Shown here piece by piece: positions 45,470 to 54,349 of a DNA stretch of 64,000 nucleotides. Position numbers and translations under genes: made by a program. The stretch comes from Proteiniclasticum aestuarii (GTDB lineage Bacteria; Bacillota; Clostridia; Clostridiales; Clostridiaceae). The notes under the pieces were generated by a model, which ran no database searches, was not told where the DNA came from, and saw nothing but the letters and a program-made list of their open reading frames with translations. How positions within the stretch are numbered: the stretch's first letter is position 1; every line of letters begins with the position of its first letter. The DNA lies in the NCBI RefSeq assembly GCF_017368455.1, contig NZ_JAFNJU010000004.1, positions 62,001-126,000 of the forward strand, written 5' to 3'.

Positions 45470-47059
45470 TTATACAGACCCCGAAACCCGGAGATACTGT
45501 TCCAGTTTGAATCCGCAGATGAGCCGGAAGATCTCTTCATCATCCTGAAGATCAAGGCCAGTGAGATCAAGAATCCGACTGATTCTGTATGAAAGACTGT
45601 TTCTGTGAATAGAGAGTAACTCTGCCGCTTTGATCATATGGCCACGGCATCGTGTGAATACACAAAGCGTCTCATAAAGTTCACTGTTATGTGCCTGATC
45701 ATGCTCTCTAAGCGTTCTTAATGCAGGATGAGAAAACTGAAAGAGCTCTCTTTCTTTCATTTCACTGATCATGACATAGAAGCTGTACTTTTCAAAATAC
45801 ATGATTTCATCTTCTACACGCAGTCTCTCTCTGATTCTGTAGAGCTTTATGCATTGCCTGTAGACCTCCTTCAGGTTCATGATATTCGCACAGGGTCTAC
45901 TAATTCCCATGTGCTCCACACCCTTATGAAATAAAGAAAGAAGCCTCTTCTCTTCTTCTGCTTTCAACTTTCCATCTTTCTGGATGCGGACAATAAATAC
46001 CATCTGACTCTTTTCTTTCAGATAGGATGAACCTGGCAATATCCGCAGGATCTGTTCCTTGAGGAATTCGGCTGCATGAATACTGTTTAGGTATTCATTG
46101 GGTCGAACCACAAGGCACACCACCTTTTCAGGAAATTCGATCCTGCTGTTTTTCATGCGTATACGAATCAGCTCCTCCTCTCCACCATGAAGAAGTTCAT
46201 AGAGCAGGTTTTCTCTCTGAGAGCCAAAAATCCCTCTATGCTTTTCCGAGCGTTGGAGCATTTCACAGACAGCACTGCCAAGATAGGGAAGAAACGCTTC
46301 TGCCAGTGCTTCTTTCGCTTTGTTCTTTTCTAGCAGAATCACATATCCTACCAGATGATTTTTCCAGAAAATCTTACTGCACAATTTCCGGTAGAGAGAA
46401 AACCGGCAGATCACTTCAAAGGTGGTGGAATTGCTCGGAAAGGGTCCTTTTTCCTCTAGTTTCTGCACTTCTCTTATAAACTCATAGGAACAGTATCCTC
46501 TTTCCAGATTCTTAATCCAGATGGGATCATCAATGGAATCTTCTGAAGACACATCCAGAATCTTGAATCCTGAATCAATAAGGATAATTGGATTATCCAG
46601 TTTCACCGAAACAGAAGCAATCATCTCCTTCAGATCATTGGCTTTCATGGTCAGTGCCATGAGCTCAGCCATTTCCGTTCCGGTTCTTTTTTCCTCATGC
46701 AGAATGTTATTTGCGGCCTGAAGAGTTTTCAGAATCTCCATTTCACTGACGACTGCATAGCTTTCAATGTTCCCTGTACTTTGAATCTCACCTCTGCATG
46801 ATGAGAAGTCATCCTCATCTTCTCTTCCCTTTTTCAGTCCGAGAAGCATATTCCTTTTCTCTGGTAATTTTCCTTTCCTACTTTTCTGCCAGGAGAAAAA
46901 AGTGTCCGAAGGCGCAACGTAAAGCACCTTATCTCGAGCTTCTACCCCTGCTTCCAGAAGTGCAATTTCTTCAATCTCATCTTCCTCTCGGATCCGTGCG
47001 TCCACAAATACCAGACCGTAGTCATTTTCCAGGCGATTCTTAAGCTGACTGAATCTCAT
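45470..47059 (-). CDS. PucR family transcriptional regulator
   Basis: A 529-residue protein. The N-terminal sensory region opens RFSQLKNRLENDYGLVFVDARI, the middle has GGDEF/GAF-like alternating helices and strands, and the C-terminal HTH_30 domain includes TRCRGHMIKAAELLSIHRNSLSYRISRIL (near residue 470-500). This is the PucR/CdaR activator layout. It diverges from the OYE/SDR operon, and the short intergenic region contains its promoter and an inverted repeat, so it probably controls those genes in response to a substrate. AGGAGCCTGAG precedes ATG. Confidence 0.88.
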   Translation of the reverse strand: MRFSQLKNRLENDYGLVFVDARIREEDEIEEIALLEAGVEARDKVLYVAPSDTFFSWQKSRKGKLPEKRNMLLGLKKGREDEDDFSSCRGEIQSTGNIESYAVVSEMEILKTLQAANNILHEEKRTGTEMAELMALTMKANDLKEMIASVSVKLDNPIILIDSGFKILDVSSEDSIDDPIWIKNLERGYCSYEFIREVQKLEEKGPFPSNSTTFEVICRFSLYRKLCSKIFWKNHLVGYVILLEKNKAKEALAEAFLPYLGSAVCEMLQRSEKHRGIFGSQRENLLYELLHGGEEELIRIRMKNSRIEFPEKVVCLVVRPNEYLNSIHAAEFLKEQILRILPGSSYLKEKSQMVFIVRIQKDGKLKAEEEKRLLSLFHKGVEHMGISRPCANIMNLKEVYRQCIKLYRIRERLRVEDEIMYFEKYSFYVMISEMKERELFQFSHPALRTLREHDQAHNSELYETLCVFTRCRGHMIKAAELLSIHRNSLSYRISRILDLTGLDLQDDEEIFRLICGFKLEQYLRVSGSV

Positions 47060-47338
47060 ATATTCTCAGGCTCCTCTCCGTACCGGTAGCCTTTGTGCAA
47101 ATAGCACAAAAGCTTTGCATTTATTCTTGCATCATTCATCTATCCCAATATCTCACCCTTTGTTATTATTATAACAGACCATTCATGAATTGTCAGTCAA
47201 CACTTTACTGTTTAACAACAGACGAGCATTCCGAACGCGGATATTGCTTCAGCACTATCCTTCTACCTTTCCCGAAACGCAACAGCTATTGTTCAGAATG
47301 CCTGAACTAATCAGAATACCTACTATAAGGAGTGAATT
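47060..47338. promoter_or_regulatory. Divergent control region between the PucR and OYE genes
   Basis: On the minus strand CTGACA, 17 bases and TATAAT (about 47169-47197) serve the PucR gene. Near the OYE start GTTCAG - 5 - CTGAAC forms a 17-bp inverted repeat (47291-47307), the best candidate for a PucR operator. Confidence 0.55.
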
Positions 47339-49282
47339 ATGAATTACGAAAAGTTATTTGAAAGAGGATCAATCGGCAACGTCCATCTGAAAAACCGTGT
47401 GGTCATGACCGCCATGGGTGTGAATCTGGCTAACTCCATGGGGGAAGCCAATGAGGTCATCACGAAATACTATGAAGAACGTGCTAAGGGAGGCGTCGGT
47501 CTCATCATAACAGAAATCGCCAGAATCGATGACGAGTTTGGGGTCGGCACACCGAATCAACTTTCTGTCACTGAAGGCAGGCATATTCCCCATCTGGAGA
47601 GGATGATCGAAACCATCCAGAAATACGGTACTAAAGTCTTCATTCAGCTGCATCACCCGGGACGAGAAACCAAAAGCCATCTACTAGGCGGAAAGCAGAT
47701 TGTTGCACCATCAGCCATCATGTGTCAGGTGACTCAGGAAATGCCAAGAGCACTGACCACAGAGGAATGTGAAGGTCTCGTCAGGAAATTCATTAAAGGT
47801 GCCGTCATCGCCAAGACAGCAGGAGCGGATGGGGTGGAGCTTCACGTTGCTCACGGCTATCTGCTCAATCAGTTTGTATCTCCTTACAGCAACAAGCGAA
47901 CAGACAAATACGGTGGCAGCTTCACCAACAGACTGCGTATCGTATCAGAAATCATCACAGGCATCAAATACATGTGCGGAGCGGACTTCCCTGTTTCTGT
48001 CAGAATCAGCGCAGACGAGTATGTGGATGGTGGCCTCAAGCTGGAAGACTCAGTGAAGATTGCGCGCACACTGGAAAGCTATGGCATTGATGCCATCAAT
48101 GTCAGCAGCGGAACCTATGAAAGTGCAACAACGATCATCGAGCCTGGATCCTATCCCCAGGGTTGGAAAAAACATCTGGCAGAAGAAGTCCGAAATAATG
48201 TGAGGATTCCAGTCATTGCTGTAAACAACATCAAAGATCCGGAAACCGCTGAAAAGCTTCTTGAATCAGGTGTATGTGATTTTGTGGGCGTAGCAAGAGG
48301 GCATCTGGCAGATCCTTACTGGGTGAAGAAAACGAAAGAAGGAAGAAGTGATGAAATCAGAAAATGCATCGGTTGCCTGAACTGCTTTGCTGAACTGAAT
48401 CAAGGCAGACACATCAAATGCAGCGTAAATGGAGCTCTTGGCAGAGAACTTGAATTTTCCTCACTGGAGAAGAATGGTCATGGTAAGACCGTTGCAGTGG
48501 TAGGCGGTGGACCTGCTGGTATGCAGGCAGCTCTGGTACTTGATCAGAAGGGTTTCCATACCATTTTATTCGACGAGAGAGAAAAACTCGGTGGCACCCT
48601 TAATGTTGCAGATAAAGCGCCCATCAAAGAAAAAGTACATCTCATGACCAATGGACTCATCCGTGAAATTGAGGAAAGCGGTGTGGAAGTGAGAAGGAAT
48701 ACGAAAGCCACAGTGGAACTGGTCAGAAGCCTTGATCCTGCAGGTGTGTTTGTGGCTGTAGGCGCCTCGCCTACCATCCCTCCTATTCCAGGTATTGATG
48801 GTGCAAACGTCATGAAAGCGGAGGATGTACTCACGGGAAAATCCACACCTCAGGGAAAAGTGGCTGTCATCGGTTCAGGACTGACCGGACTGGAAACTGC
48901 GGAGCTTCTGGCTGATCGAGGACATGCTGTGACACTGGTGGAGATGCAGAAGACCATCGGTCCTGGCGTCAATAGAACCATTCTTGCTGATCTCATGATG
49001 CGATTTGGCAAACATGATCCGACCATACTGTCCAATCACAGGCTGATGTCCATCTCTAAGGACAGCATCACTCTCATGAATCAGATGACATCCCAGCCAT
49101 CTATGGTGGAAGCCGACACCGTTGTCCTTGCCCTTGGCGTGACGCCTAGAAGAGAAATGGTCCAGGCTTTCAGTGAATCCTTCGAAAACATCAGAGTCAT
49201 TGGTGATGCTGACAAGGCAGGCCGTATACAAGAGGCCATCAAGGATGGATACACTCAGGCATTCGCCTTTACTACCTATTAG
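47339..49282 (+). CDS. NADH:flavin oxidoreductase, 2-enoate reductase/BaiCD type
   Basis: A 647-residue OYE-family enzyme that reduces activated carbon-carbon double bonds. The N-terminal FMN-binding TIM barrel contains AHGYLLNQFVSPYSNKR and SVRISADEY. A [4Fe-4S] motif CIGCLNC...C is near residue 341-362. The C-terminal FAD/NAD(P)H module has GGGPAGMQAALVLDQKG and GSGLTGLETAELLADRG. Relatives include 2,4-dienoyl-CoA reductase, FldZ and BaiCD/BaiH of bile-acid dehydroxylation. The exact substrate is unknown. First gene of a two-gene operon with the SDR, probably under the divergent PucR regulator. Confidence 0.92.
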   Translation: MNYEKLFERGSIGNVHLKNRVVMTAMGVNLANSMGEANEVITKYYEERAKGGVGLIITEIARIDDEFGVGTPNQLSVTEGRHIPHLERMIETIQKYGTKVFIQLHHPGRETKSHLLGGKQIVAPSAIMCQVTQEMPRALTTEECEGLVRKFIKGAVIAKTAGADGVELHVAHGYLLNQFVSPYSNKRTDKYGGSFTNRLRIVSEIITGIKYMCGADFPVSVRISADEYVDGGLKLEDSVKIARTLESYGIDAINVSSGTYESATTIIEPGSYPQGWKKHLAEEVRNNVRIPVIAVNNIKDPETAEKLLESGVCDFVGVARGHLADPYWVKKTKEGRSDEIRKCIGCLNCFAELNQGRHIKCSVNGALGRELEFSSLEKNGHGKTVAVVGGGPAGMQAALVLDQKGFHTILFDEREKLGGTLNVADKAPIKEKVHLMTNGLIREIEESGVEVRRNTKATVELVRSLDPAGVFVAVGASPTIPPIPGIDGANVMKAEDVLTGKSTPQGKVAVIGSGLTGLETAELLADRGHAVTLVEMQKTIGPGVNRTILADLMMRFGKHDPTILSNHRLMSISKDSITLMNQMTSQPSMVEADTVVLALGVTPRREMVQAFSESFENIRVIGDADKAGRIQEAIKDGYTQAFAFTTY

Positions 49283-49300
49283 AGAAAGGAGTCTTTGAAT

Positions 49301-50155
49301 ATGAAAGAATTTAAAAATAAAGTTGCACTGATCACCGGTGCCGGCAACGGATTCGGTTTCGAAATCGCAAAAGAATGTGCAGAAAGACAGATGAAACTAG
49401 TTCTAGCAGATATTGATGAGAACGACCTTGAAGCAGCGGTTTCCTTTCTCAAAGAGAAAGGCGCAGAAGTCACAGGCGTACACTGCGATGTGACTCTTGA
49501 TGCTGAAGTCCAGAAGATGGTGGATATCGCACTTGATACCTACGGGAGCATTGATTTTCTGGTCAACAATGCAGGGGTGGCGATTTCAGGTCCAGTATGG
49601 AAACTTCCTCTTCAGGACTGGGACTGGATCATCGGCGCTAACCTCATGAGTCAGGTCTATGCCATGAGAAGAGTCATTCCCATTATGCTGAAGCAGAAAA
49701 CGGAATGTCACATTCTTAATGTGGCATCCGTGGCAGGGCTCATCACTTCCAACGGTATGCCCGCATACCACACCACAAAGCACGCGAGTGTTGCACTGAC
49801 GGAGAGCACCAGTTATGACCTGCAGGCCATTGGCGCCAATATCAGACTGTCCGTGTTCTGTCCGGGCTTCGTCCAGACAGACCTGCACAATTATGAAAGA
49901 CATCGTCCCGAAAGATTCATGGATAAAAGCGACCCTTACTATAGCAGCCCGGACTATTACAGTGGTCAGAAGAAAGCGGAATTTGTCATCAGAACCGGTA
50001 TGCCCATTGACAGCATCGGCATGAGTGTGCTCAACGGCATTGAAGAAGATCAGTTCTACATTCTTACCCATCCGATCTACAGCACACTCATCGGCAGAAG
50101 AGTGAAAGATATGCTGGAGGGAAGAGGGCCAGATCTGAGTGTACTGAGAGGATAG
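49301..50155 (+). CDS. Short-chain dehydrogenase/reductase
   Basis: A 284-residue NAD(P)-dependent oxidoreductase. Cofactor motif TGAGNGFGFEI near 12-22, NNAG near 90, and catalytic Ser with YHTTK (near 140 and 153). The Asp at the end of the second strand (LADID) favours NAD. I choose the ATG at 49301, with AAAGGAGTC nine bases upstream; a TTG at 49295 is inside the spacer. It lies 18 bases after the OYE gene. With that enzyme it could reduce enones stepwise to alcohols, as in hydroxysteroid or flavonoid metabolism; this is inference. Confidence 0.9.
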   Translation: MKEFKNKVALITGAGNGFGFEIAKECAERQMKLVLADIDENDLEAAVSFLKEKGAEVTGVHCDVTLDAEVQKMVDIALDTYGSIDFLVNNAGVAISGPVWKLPLQDWDWIIGANLMSQVYAMRRVIPIMLKQKTECHILNVASVAGLITSNGMPAYHTTKHASVALTESTSYDLQAIGANIRLSVFCPGFVQTDLHNYERHRPERFMDKSDPYYSSPDYYSGQKKAEFVIRTGMPIDSIGMSVLNGIEEDQFYILTHPIYSTLIGRRVKDMLEGRGPDLSVLRG

Positions 50156-50658
50156 CTGAAAAAGCTGAAAAAAGGAAAAGATAAAAAGCAGTATGCCGTT
50201 GCAGCGCTATGAAATAGAGCGAAGCAGCGGTCTTTTCCATTTCTGACTGGGCATATCACTTGTGATGCTCACGGACATAAATCTAGACGAAAGAAATGAA
50301 GCGATTCCTTATAAAATGCAGCCTGATTGCAAACCAAAAGCTGTTCAAGAAAAGAGCTATTCATTCTGAAACTATACTATAGATACAATGTGCTCTTCTT
50401 TTTCAGTTACTACGGATTATTCAACCTTTTCTATCTTTCATCATCTAGGCCCCTGTCTATAGCAACACATACCACGAAGATGTTTTCTCCTTAACAGATA
50501 AAAAACAGATACCGCCCGTGAGGGATTTACCTGTTTTTCGCCGAGTTATTCATCCTAGCCACAGCTTATCTTTGGTTTCATTGATGCATCCAGAAAAAGC
50601 GCTTGGAATTGTCTGTAGCGCATGAATTTTGATATCAAGTCAAGAAATCCTAATTACT
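50156..50658. other. Intergenic stretch with a terminator hairpin
   Basis: About 500 bases without a supported gene. A hairpin at 50501-50538 (AAAACAG.../CTGTTTTT with an inner CCC/GGG stem) has Ts on both sides and could end transcripts from either direction. The rest shows no recognised feature. Confidence 0.55.
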
Positions 50659-51552
50659 TCAACTGTAATAATATCTGGAGTGTGCACTCCACAGTCTCAG
50701 TTTCAGCGTCCTGAAAATCACGCCATGCCCCTCATCATTGGGATGGATATCCACATTAAACGGATCGTCTGTGATATTGAACTCCACTACCTTTTTCGCT
50801 GTTATTCTGAAGGCACTGTATACATCCACCACATTGTATCTGTATCTGAACTGGTACGCTCTGATGGAGAGGTTGATGCTGTGAATGTATGGATTCAGAA
50901 GCATGGCTATGTCTGAATCCGACTCCACGGGACTGTACAGCGTACTCACATAGATTTCAGCATCTGGTGCAAGGGCTCTTATCTCTTTCAGTAGAAGCGA
51001 ATAATACAGTTTAAAACTCGTGACACCCGAGGCCAGAGCCAGAGTCAGGGCCATGCTCTCAGGGGATGTGGGGTCTTTCAGCTTTTCCAGTATGGCAGCA
51101 ATACGAGAGGGGTCCGCATTCACAGCTTGATTCAGTCCTTCCAGCGTACCTGGCGCTTCGGGATAAAGCTGCTTCACAAGTCCGATGACCGTGCCTAGAA
51201 TGTTGTTTCCTCCAATGTTCATCGTGATGATGTCCGCACCGTGAATAAGCTCAGCGTAATTTCGGTCTTTGACCTGCCTGTACAGCTCTTCTGCAGTAAA
51301 TCCTGGCACGCTAAGATTCCGATGATCCACCATGGAATATTTTGGATTGCCATCAAGATAGGTTTTGAAAAGCTCTGTGTATCCATTGCCGGCAGTAGCG
51401 CTCATCCCATAGGAGACCGAGTCGCCAAGGGCAAGATAGACAAGTTCCCCGGTATCTGCATGGACTGGATCTGGTGCGCTGATACCAGAGAATGCAAAAA
51501 GAAGTACCGCAGCCGTAAAAACAGACAGGAATCTTCTTCGCTTATTGGACAT
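50659..51552 (-). CDS. Secreted SGNH/GDSL hydrolase
   Basis: A 297-residue protein with a signal peptide (about 1-32, ending PVHADT). The SGNH blocks are visible: block I ALGDSVSYG with the catalytic Ser, block III IGGNN, and block V VDIHPNDEGH with the Asp and His. These are esterase/lipase-type enzymes acting outside the cell; substrate unknown. GAAGGAGGATCC precedes ATG. Single gene. Confidence 0.9.
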   Translation of the reverse strand: MSNKRRRFLSVFTAAVLLFAFSGISAPDPVHADTGELVYLALGDSVSYGMSATAGNGYTELFKTYLDGNPKYSMVDHRNLSVPGFTAEELYRQVKDRNYAELIHGADIITMNIGGNNILGTVIGLVKQLYPEAPGTLEGLNQAVNADPSRIAAILEKLKDPTSPESMALTLALASGVTSFKLYYSLLLKEIRALAPDAEIYVSTLYSPVESDSDIAMLLNPYIHSINLSIRAYQFRYRYNVVDVYSAFRITAKKVVEFNITDDPFNVDIHPNDEGHGVIFRTLKLRLWSAHSRYYYS

Positions 51553-52047
51553 GATTTGGATCCTCCTTCAGATCTTAGAGCAACTTGATAATGAAAAACG
51601 CTGAAGCAAATTTCAAAGGCATAACCATAAAATATTAACTAGAAACTGATCTTTCACGTGACAGATTGATGCATATTCATTACAAACCACTGATTGACTT
51701 ATATTTCACACTTTTATTAATCCCAGTATATACTCAACACAAGAATTTTTGATGAAATATATATAAACATATTTCAGTAATTCATTGGGCGCTTCGCGAA
51801 AACAGCATAAAAAGTGACCATAAGAAGACTTTTCAGTCCCCTTATGGTCACAGCCTTCCGAAGAAATCTTATATGGTTCACTCCATCGCATTGGTGTAAT
51901 TCATCGGCATTTCTTTCTGTTACCCAGTAATCCCCAGCGTCTTTCTGGAAGAGCCCATCCTCCCTCTTTCTTGCTATGAGAGAGTCGGTTACCTATATTT
52001 TTCTGTTGCCGATCTGATTCTTCTATCCTGTACTACCCCTTATGAGC
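51553..52047. other. Intergenic stretch between lipoprotein and SGNH genes
   Basis: About 495 bases. Holds the SGNH gene promoter region and a hairpin terminator at 51814-51851. A minus-strand open frame here (51706-51891) lacks a ribosome binding site and any family likeness. Nothing else recognised. Confidence 0.5.
51808..51851 (-). terminator. Intrinsic terminator downstream of the lipoprotein gene
   Basis: An 11-bp stem GTGACCATAAG/CTTATGGTCAC (51814-51824 with 51841-51851) is followed by TTTTT on the minus strand. It lies about 200 bases past the lipoprotein stop. Confidence 0.7.
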
Positions 52048-52998
52048 TTATTCTCTCCAGAGAATGGTGGTCATCATCTTGCTGATGATGCCGTTTTCCA
52101 TTTCGTAATAGCTGGCAAAGGATTCCTCCCCCTTATTGACGATTTCCCTTTCCACGAAAGTCTTTCCATCTTCTCCGGCTTTTTCCGTCTCGATGATGAG
52201 ATACTCCGCTTCCTCATTGGTTCCCATTTCCTCCGGCAGCTTTCCAGGCTCATATTCTCTTCGGATGAGCACCTGGTTGTCTGCATTCATCTCCACCACC
52301 GTGATTCTGCTTGGCGCATACATGAATGTATAGTTGATCTCGATATGAGATTCAAAAGACTTTGTCTCGCCGTTTTCCGTATAGCTCAGCGTCTGATCCG
52401 TCCGGGTGGATCCTGATGTGCCTTCTCCTGTCTCTCCTCCCATGGAGAAGCCCATGCCCCCCGGCATAGCGTAGACCACACCGTTCTCTTTCTGATAGAC
52501 AGGATTCATATGCCAGGGACGTTCTGCTCTATTCTCCGAGAAGTAGATGGTCCCTGAGAGCTCGACTTTATACACATCTCCACCCGTGATGTGTGTACTC
52601 AGATCGCTGATTTCAGGATCGGCCACAGCCGAGCTGTAGGTCTCATTCTCCTCTTCATTATGGATCACAGCCACAAACATGGCATATCCTTCTACCCCTT
52701 CAAAAACGTATTTCTTTTCTTCATAGGAAGGAATGGCGTAAAGAACGCCCTCACTCCTGTTTTCATATTCCTCCAGAATCAGTACGCCATCTTCCATGTC
52801 CTCAAACATCTCAGGAGTCAGCTCCTGCTCTCCCCACAAGGAATTCATGGAGTCTGTAGTGATCAGCGCTCCGATGAGCCTGTCCTCCACAGAAGTTTCA
52901 CTGCCTTCCTCCACGGCCAGCTGACATCCTGCCAGAATCATCAACATGGACAGGAAGAGAGTCACAATTCCAGTCTTCCTACTCTTTTTCATTTTCAT
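52048..52998 (-). CDS. Lipoprotein of unknown function
   Basis: A 316-residue protein with a lipobox LMILAGC (Cys near residue 25), so it is anchored on the outer membrane face. The rest is acidic (many Glu) with beta-strand-rich segments such as DVYKVELSGTIYFSE and SHIEINYTFMY, and a Gly/Met-rich loop. No family recognised. The ATG at 52998 has GGAGG six bases upstream and overlaps the HTH gene end by 20 bases, so it belongs to the DUF2975-HTH operon. Confidence 0.72.
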   Translation of the reverse strand: MKMKKSRKTGIVTLFLSMLMILAGCQLAVEEGSETSVEDRLIGALITTDSMNSLWGEQELTPEMFEDMEDGVLILEEYENRSEGVLYAIPSYEEKKYVFEGVEGYAMFVAVIHNEEENETYSSAVADPEISDLSTHITGGDVYKVELSGTIYFSENRAERPWHMNPVYQKENGVVYAMPGGMGFSMGGETGEGTSGSTRTDQTLSYTENGETKSFESHIEINYTFMYAPSRITVVEMNADNQVLIRREYEPGKLPEEMGTNEEAEYLIIETEKAGEDGKTFVEREIVNKGEESFASYYEMENGIISKMMTTILWRE

Positions 52999-53224
52999 CA
53001 TACTCCTCCAGATTTCCATCGAATTTCAGAATGTCTCCCACGTCACAGCTGAGAAAGTAGCAGATTCTGTTCACGGTGCCGAAGCGGATACCCTTGGCTT
53101 TTCCGCTTCGGAGGATGGACAGATTCGCCTCTGTGATGCCTACCTTCTGACAAAGCTCTTTGGAGGTCATCCCCCGGTCTTTCAGCACCTCTTCCAGATG
53201 CACTGTAATGGCCAAATCATCCAC
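52979..53224 (-). CDS. YozG-type helix-turn-helix repressor
   Basis: An 81-residue XRE-like regulator: DRGMTSKELCQKVGITEANLSILRSGKAKGI is the HTH, followed by VNRICYFLSCDVGDILKF. This is the small HTH family (as YozG) that pairs with DUF2975 membrane proteins. It starts 3 bases after the membrane gene and overlaps the lipoprotein gene. It is the likely ligand for the two palindromes in the operon promoter. Confidence 0.88.
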   Translation of the reverse strand: MDDLAITVHLEEVLKDRGMTSKELCQKVGITEANLSILRSGKAKGIRFGTVNRICYFLSCDVGDILKFDGNLEEYDENEKE

Positions 53225-53227
53225 CTC

Positions 53228-54196
53228 CTATATGAACAGATCATTGTCTTCCTTCAGCCTCTTGTTCTCACTGAGAAACTGGGTCGCAAGAAGCACACCG
53301 AGCACAAAGATCATGGGCATCACCGGTATCACAAGCGATGCGTTGATGGACAGAATCTCCTTCATGAAAAGAAGCTGCAGAATGTGGATGCCCATACCCG
53401 ATAAGACGATCCCCACCAGGACCTTCACGGAAAGCCTGGTAAGCACATGGGCTTTCTGCATGGTCTCCTCAGAGAATCGATCTTTTCTGATTTCATCAGA
53501 AAGCACCATGAGATGATTCACAAGGAAGATGCTGAGAAAATAGGGCAGTGCCCTGACCAGGTGCTGAAGCAGAAGAAACACCTCGCTCAGAAAGAGATTC
53601 TGACTGGGGTCCGTGTTTCCTGCAAGAAAACTCTTCCTGGCTTCCAGATAGCCTCCGAAGGACAATCCGAATACGTTGAATACGAAAAGGATGTTCAGAA
53701 ACCCGAGAAGCCAGACCAGATACTTCGACACCTCACTTTTCTCCGCTCCCAGAAAAATCCGCAGGGCCTTGAGCACCCCATAGGCGATGAGGACCGAGTA
53801 GACACTTCCTCCGAGGAAGGCTTTGCCCACAGGCGCCCCTGCAGCACTGCCAAACACCATACCCATTTTGCCGGGATTGATCATGTAGTACAGAACCAGG
53901 AGCAGCACTCCGCTTAGGAGCAGAAGCAGATGGTCTTCCTTCTCCACCTTCTTCTTTCTGAATCGGAAGAGATAAATCACTGCCGGAATCAGGCTCAGAA
54001 GAAGATAGAAGACCAGGGCCAGGATATTTTCTGCACTGCCTGAGAGAGACAGCGTTCTCAGAATCTTTCCGATCTGCTCAAAAGGAAAGGCCATGAGGGA
54101 ACTGAAGACTTCAGGCAGGCTTGCTTTCAGAAGGAAAAACGCCACAAGGAGAACCCCTTCGACTACGAGTATTTTCTTAAAGATATTCTGTTTCAT
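53228..54196 (-). CDS. DUF2975-like membrane protein
   Basis: A 322-residue protein with about eight hydrophobic segments. The second half, with FSEETMQKAHVLTRLSVKVLV and the end LATQFLSENKRLKEDNDLFI, matches the DUF2975 pattern that precedes a small HTH gene. The N-terminal half is an extra membrane region. The HTH partner follows immediately. The pair may form a membrane-linked sensing unit; that is inference. The ATG at 54196 follows GGAGGATGGT; an earlier start at 54208 lacks a ribosome binding site. Confidence 0.7.
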   Translation of the reverse strand: MKQNIFKKILVVEGVLLVAFFLLKASLPEVFSSLMAFPFEQIGKILRTLSLSGSAENILALVFYLLLSLIPAVIYLFRFRKKKVEKEDHLLLLLSGVLLLVLYYMINPGKMGMVFGSAAGAPVGKAFLGGSVYSVLIAYGVLKALRIFLGAEKSEVSKYLVWLLGFLNILFVFNVFGLSFGGYLEARKSFLAGNTDPSQNLFLSEVFLLLQHLVRALPYFLSIFLVNHLMVLSDEIRKDRFSEETMQKAHVLTRLSVKVLVGIVLSGMGIHILQLLFMKEILSINASLVIPVMPMIFVLGVLLATQFLSENKRLKEDNDLFI

Positions 54197-54209
54197 ACCA
54201 TCCTCCATG

Positions 54210-54276
54210 AATTATTGTCTTACGATAATTTAATACCTGTAGTATACGCCATAAATTATTGTTTTACAATAATTTA
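54210..54276 (-). promoter_or_regulatory. Promoter with two copies of an operator palindrome
   Basis: On the minus strand TTGTAA (54264-54269), a 17-base spacer and TATACT (54241-54246) form the promoter. The palindrome TAAATTATTGT - 3 - ACAATAATTTA spans 54252-54276 over the -35. A near copy, AATTATCGT - 3 - ACAATAATT, spans 54210-54230 beyond the start site. Two matching sites flanking the -10 are a classic arrangement for autorepression. Confidence 0.8.
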
Positions 54277-54297
54277 TAAAAAAAATAATCCGCGAAA

Positions 54298-54326
54298 TAA
54301 AAAAAGCAGGCTCTTCGCTCTGCTTT
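54298..54326 (-). terminator. Intrinsic terminator of the ROK gene
   Basis: An AAAGCAG/CTGCTTT hairpin (54303-54309 with 54320-54326) is followed by a run of Ts on the minus strand. Confidence 0.8.
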
Positions 54327-54349
54327 ACCACACGCTTCACAATGCTGCT

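Noticed and set aside
51706..51891. 61-residue minus-strand frame between the lipoprotein and SGNH genes
   Set aside because: It spans a terminator hairpin and has no ribosome binding site or recognisable motif.
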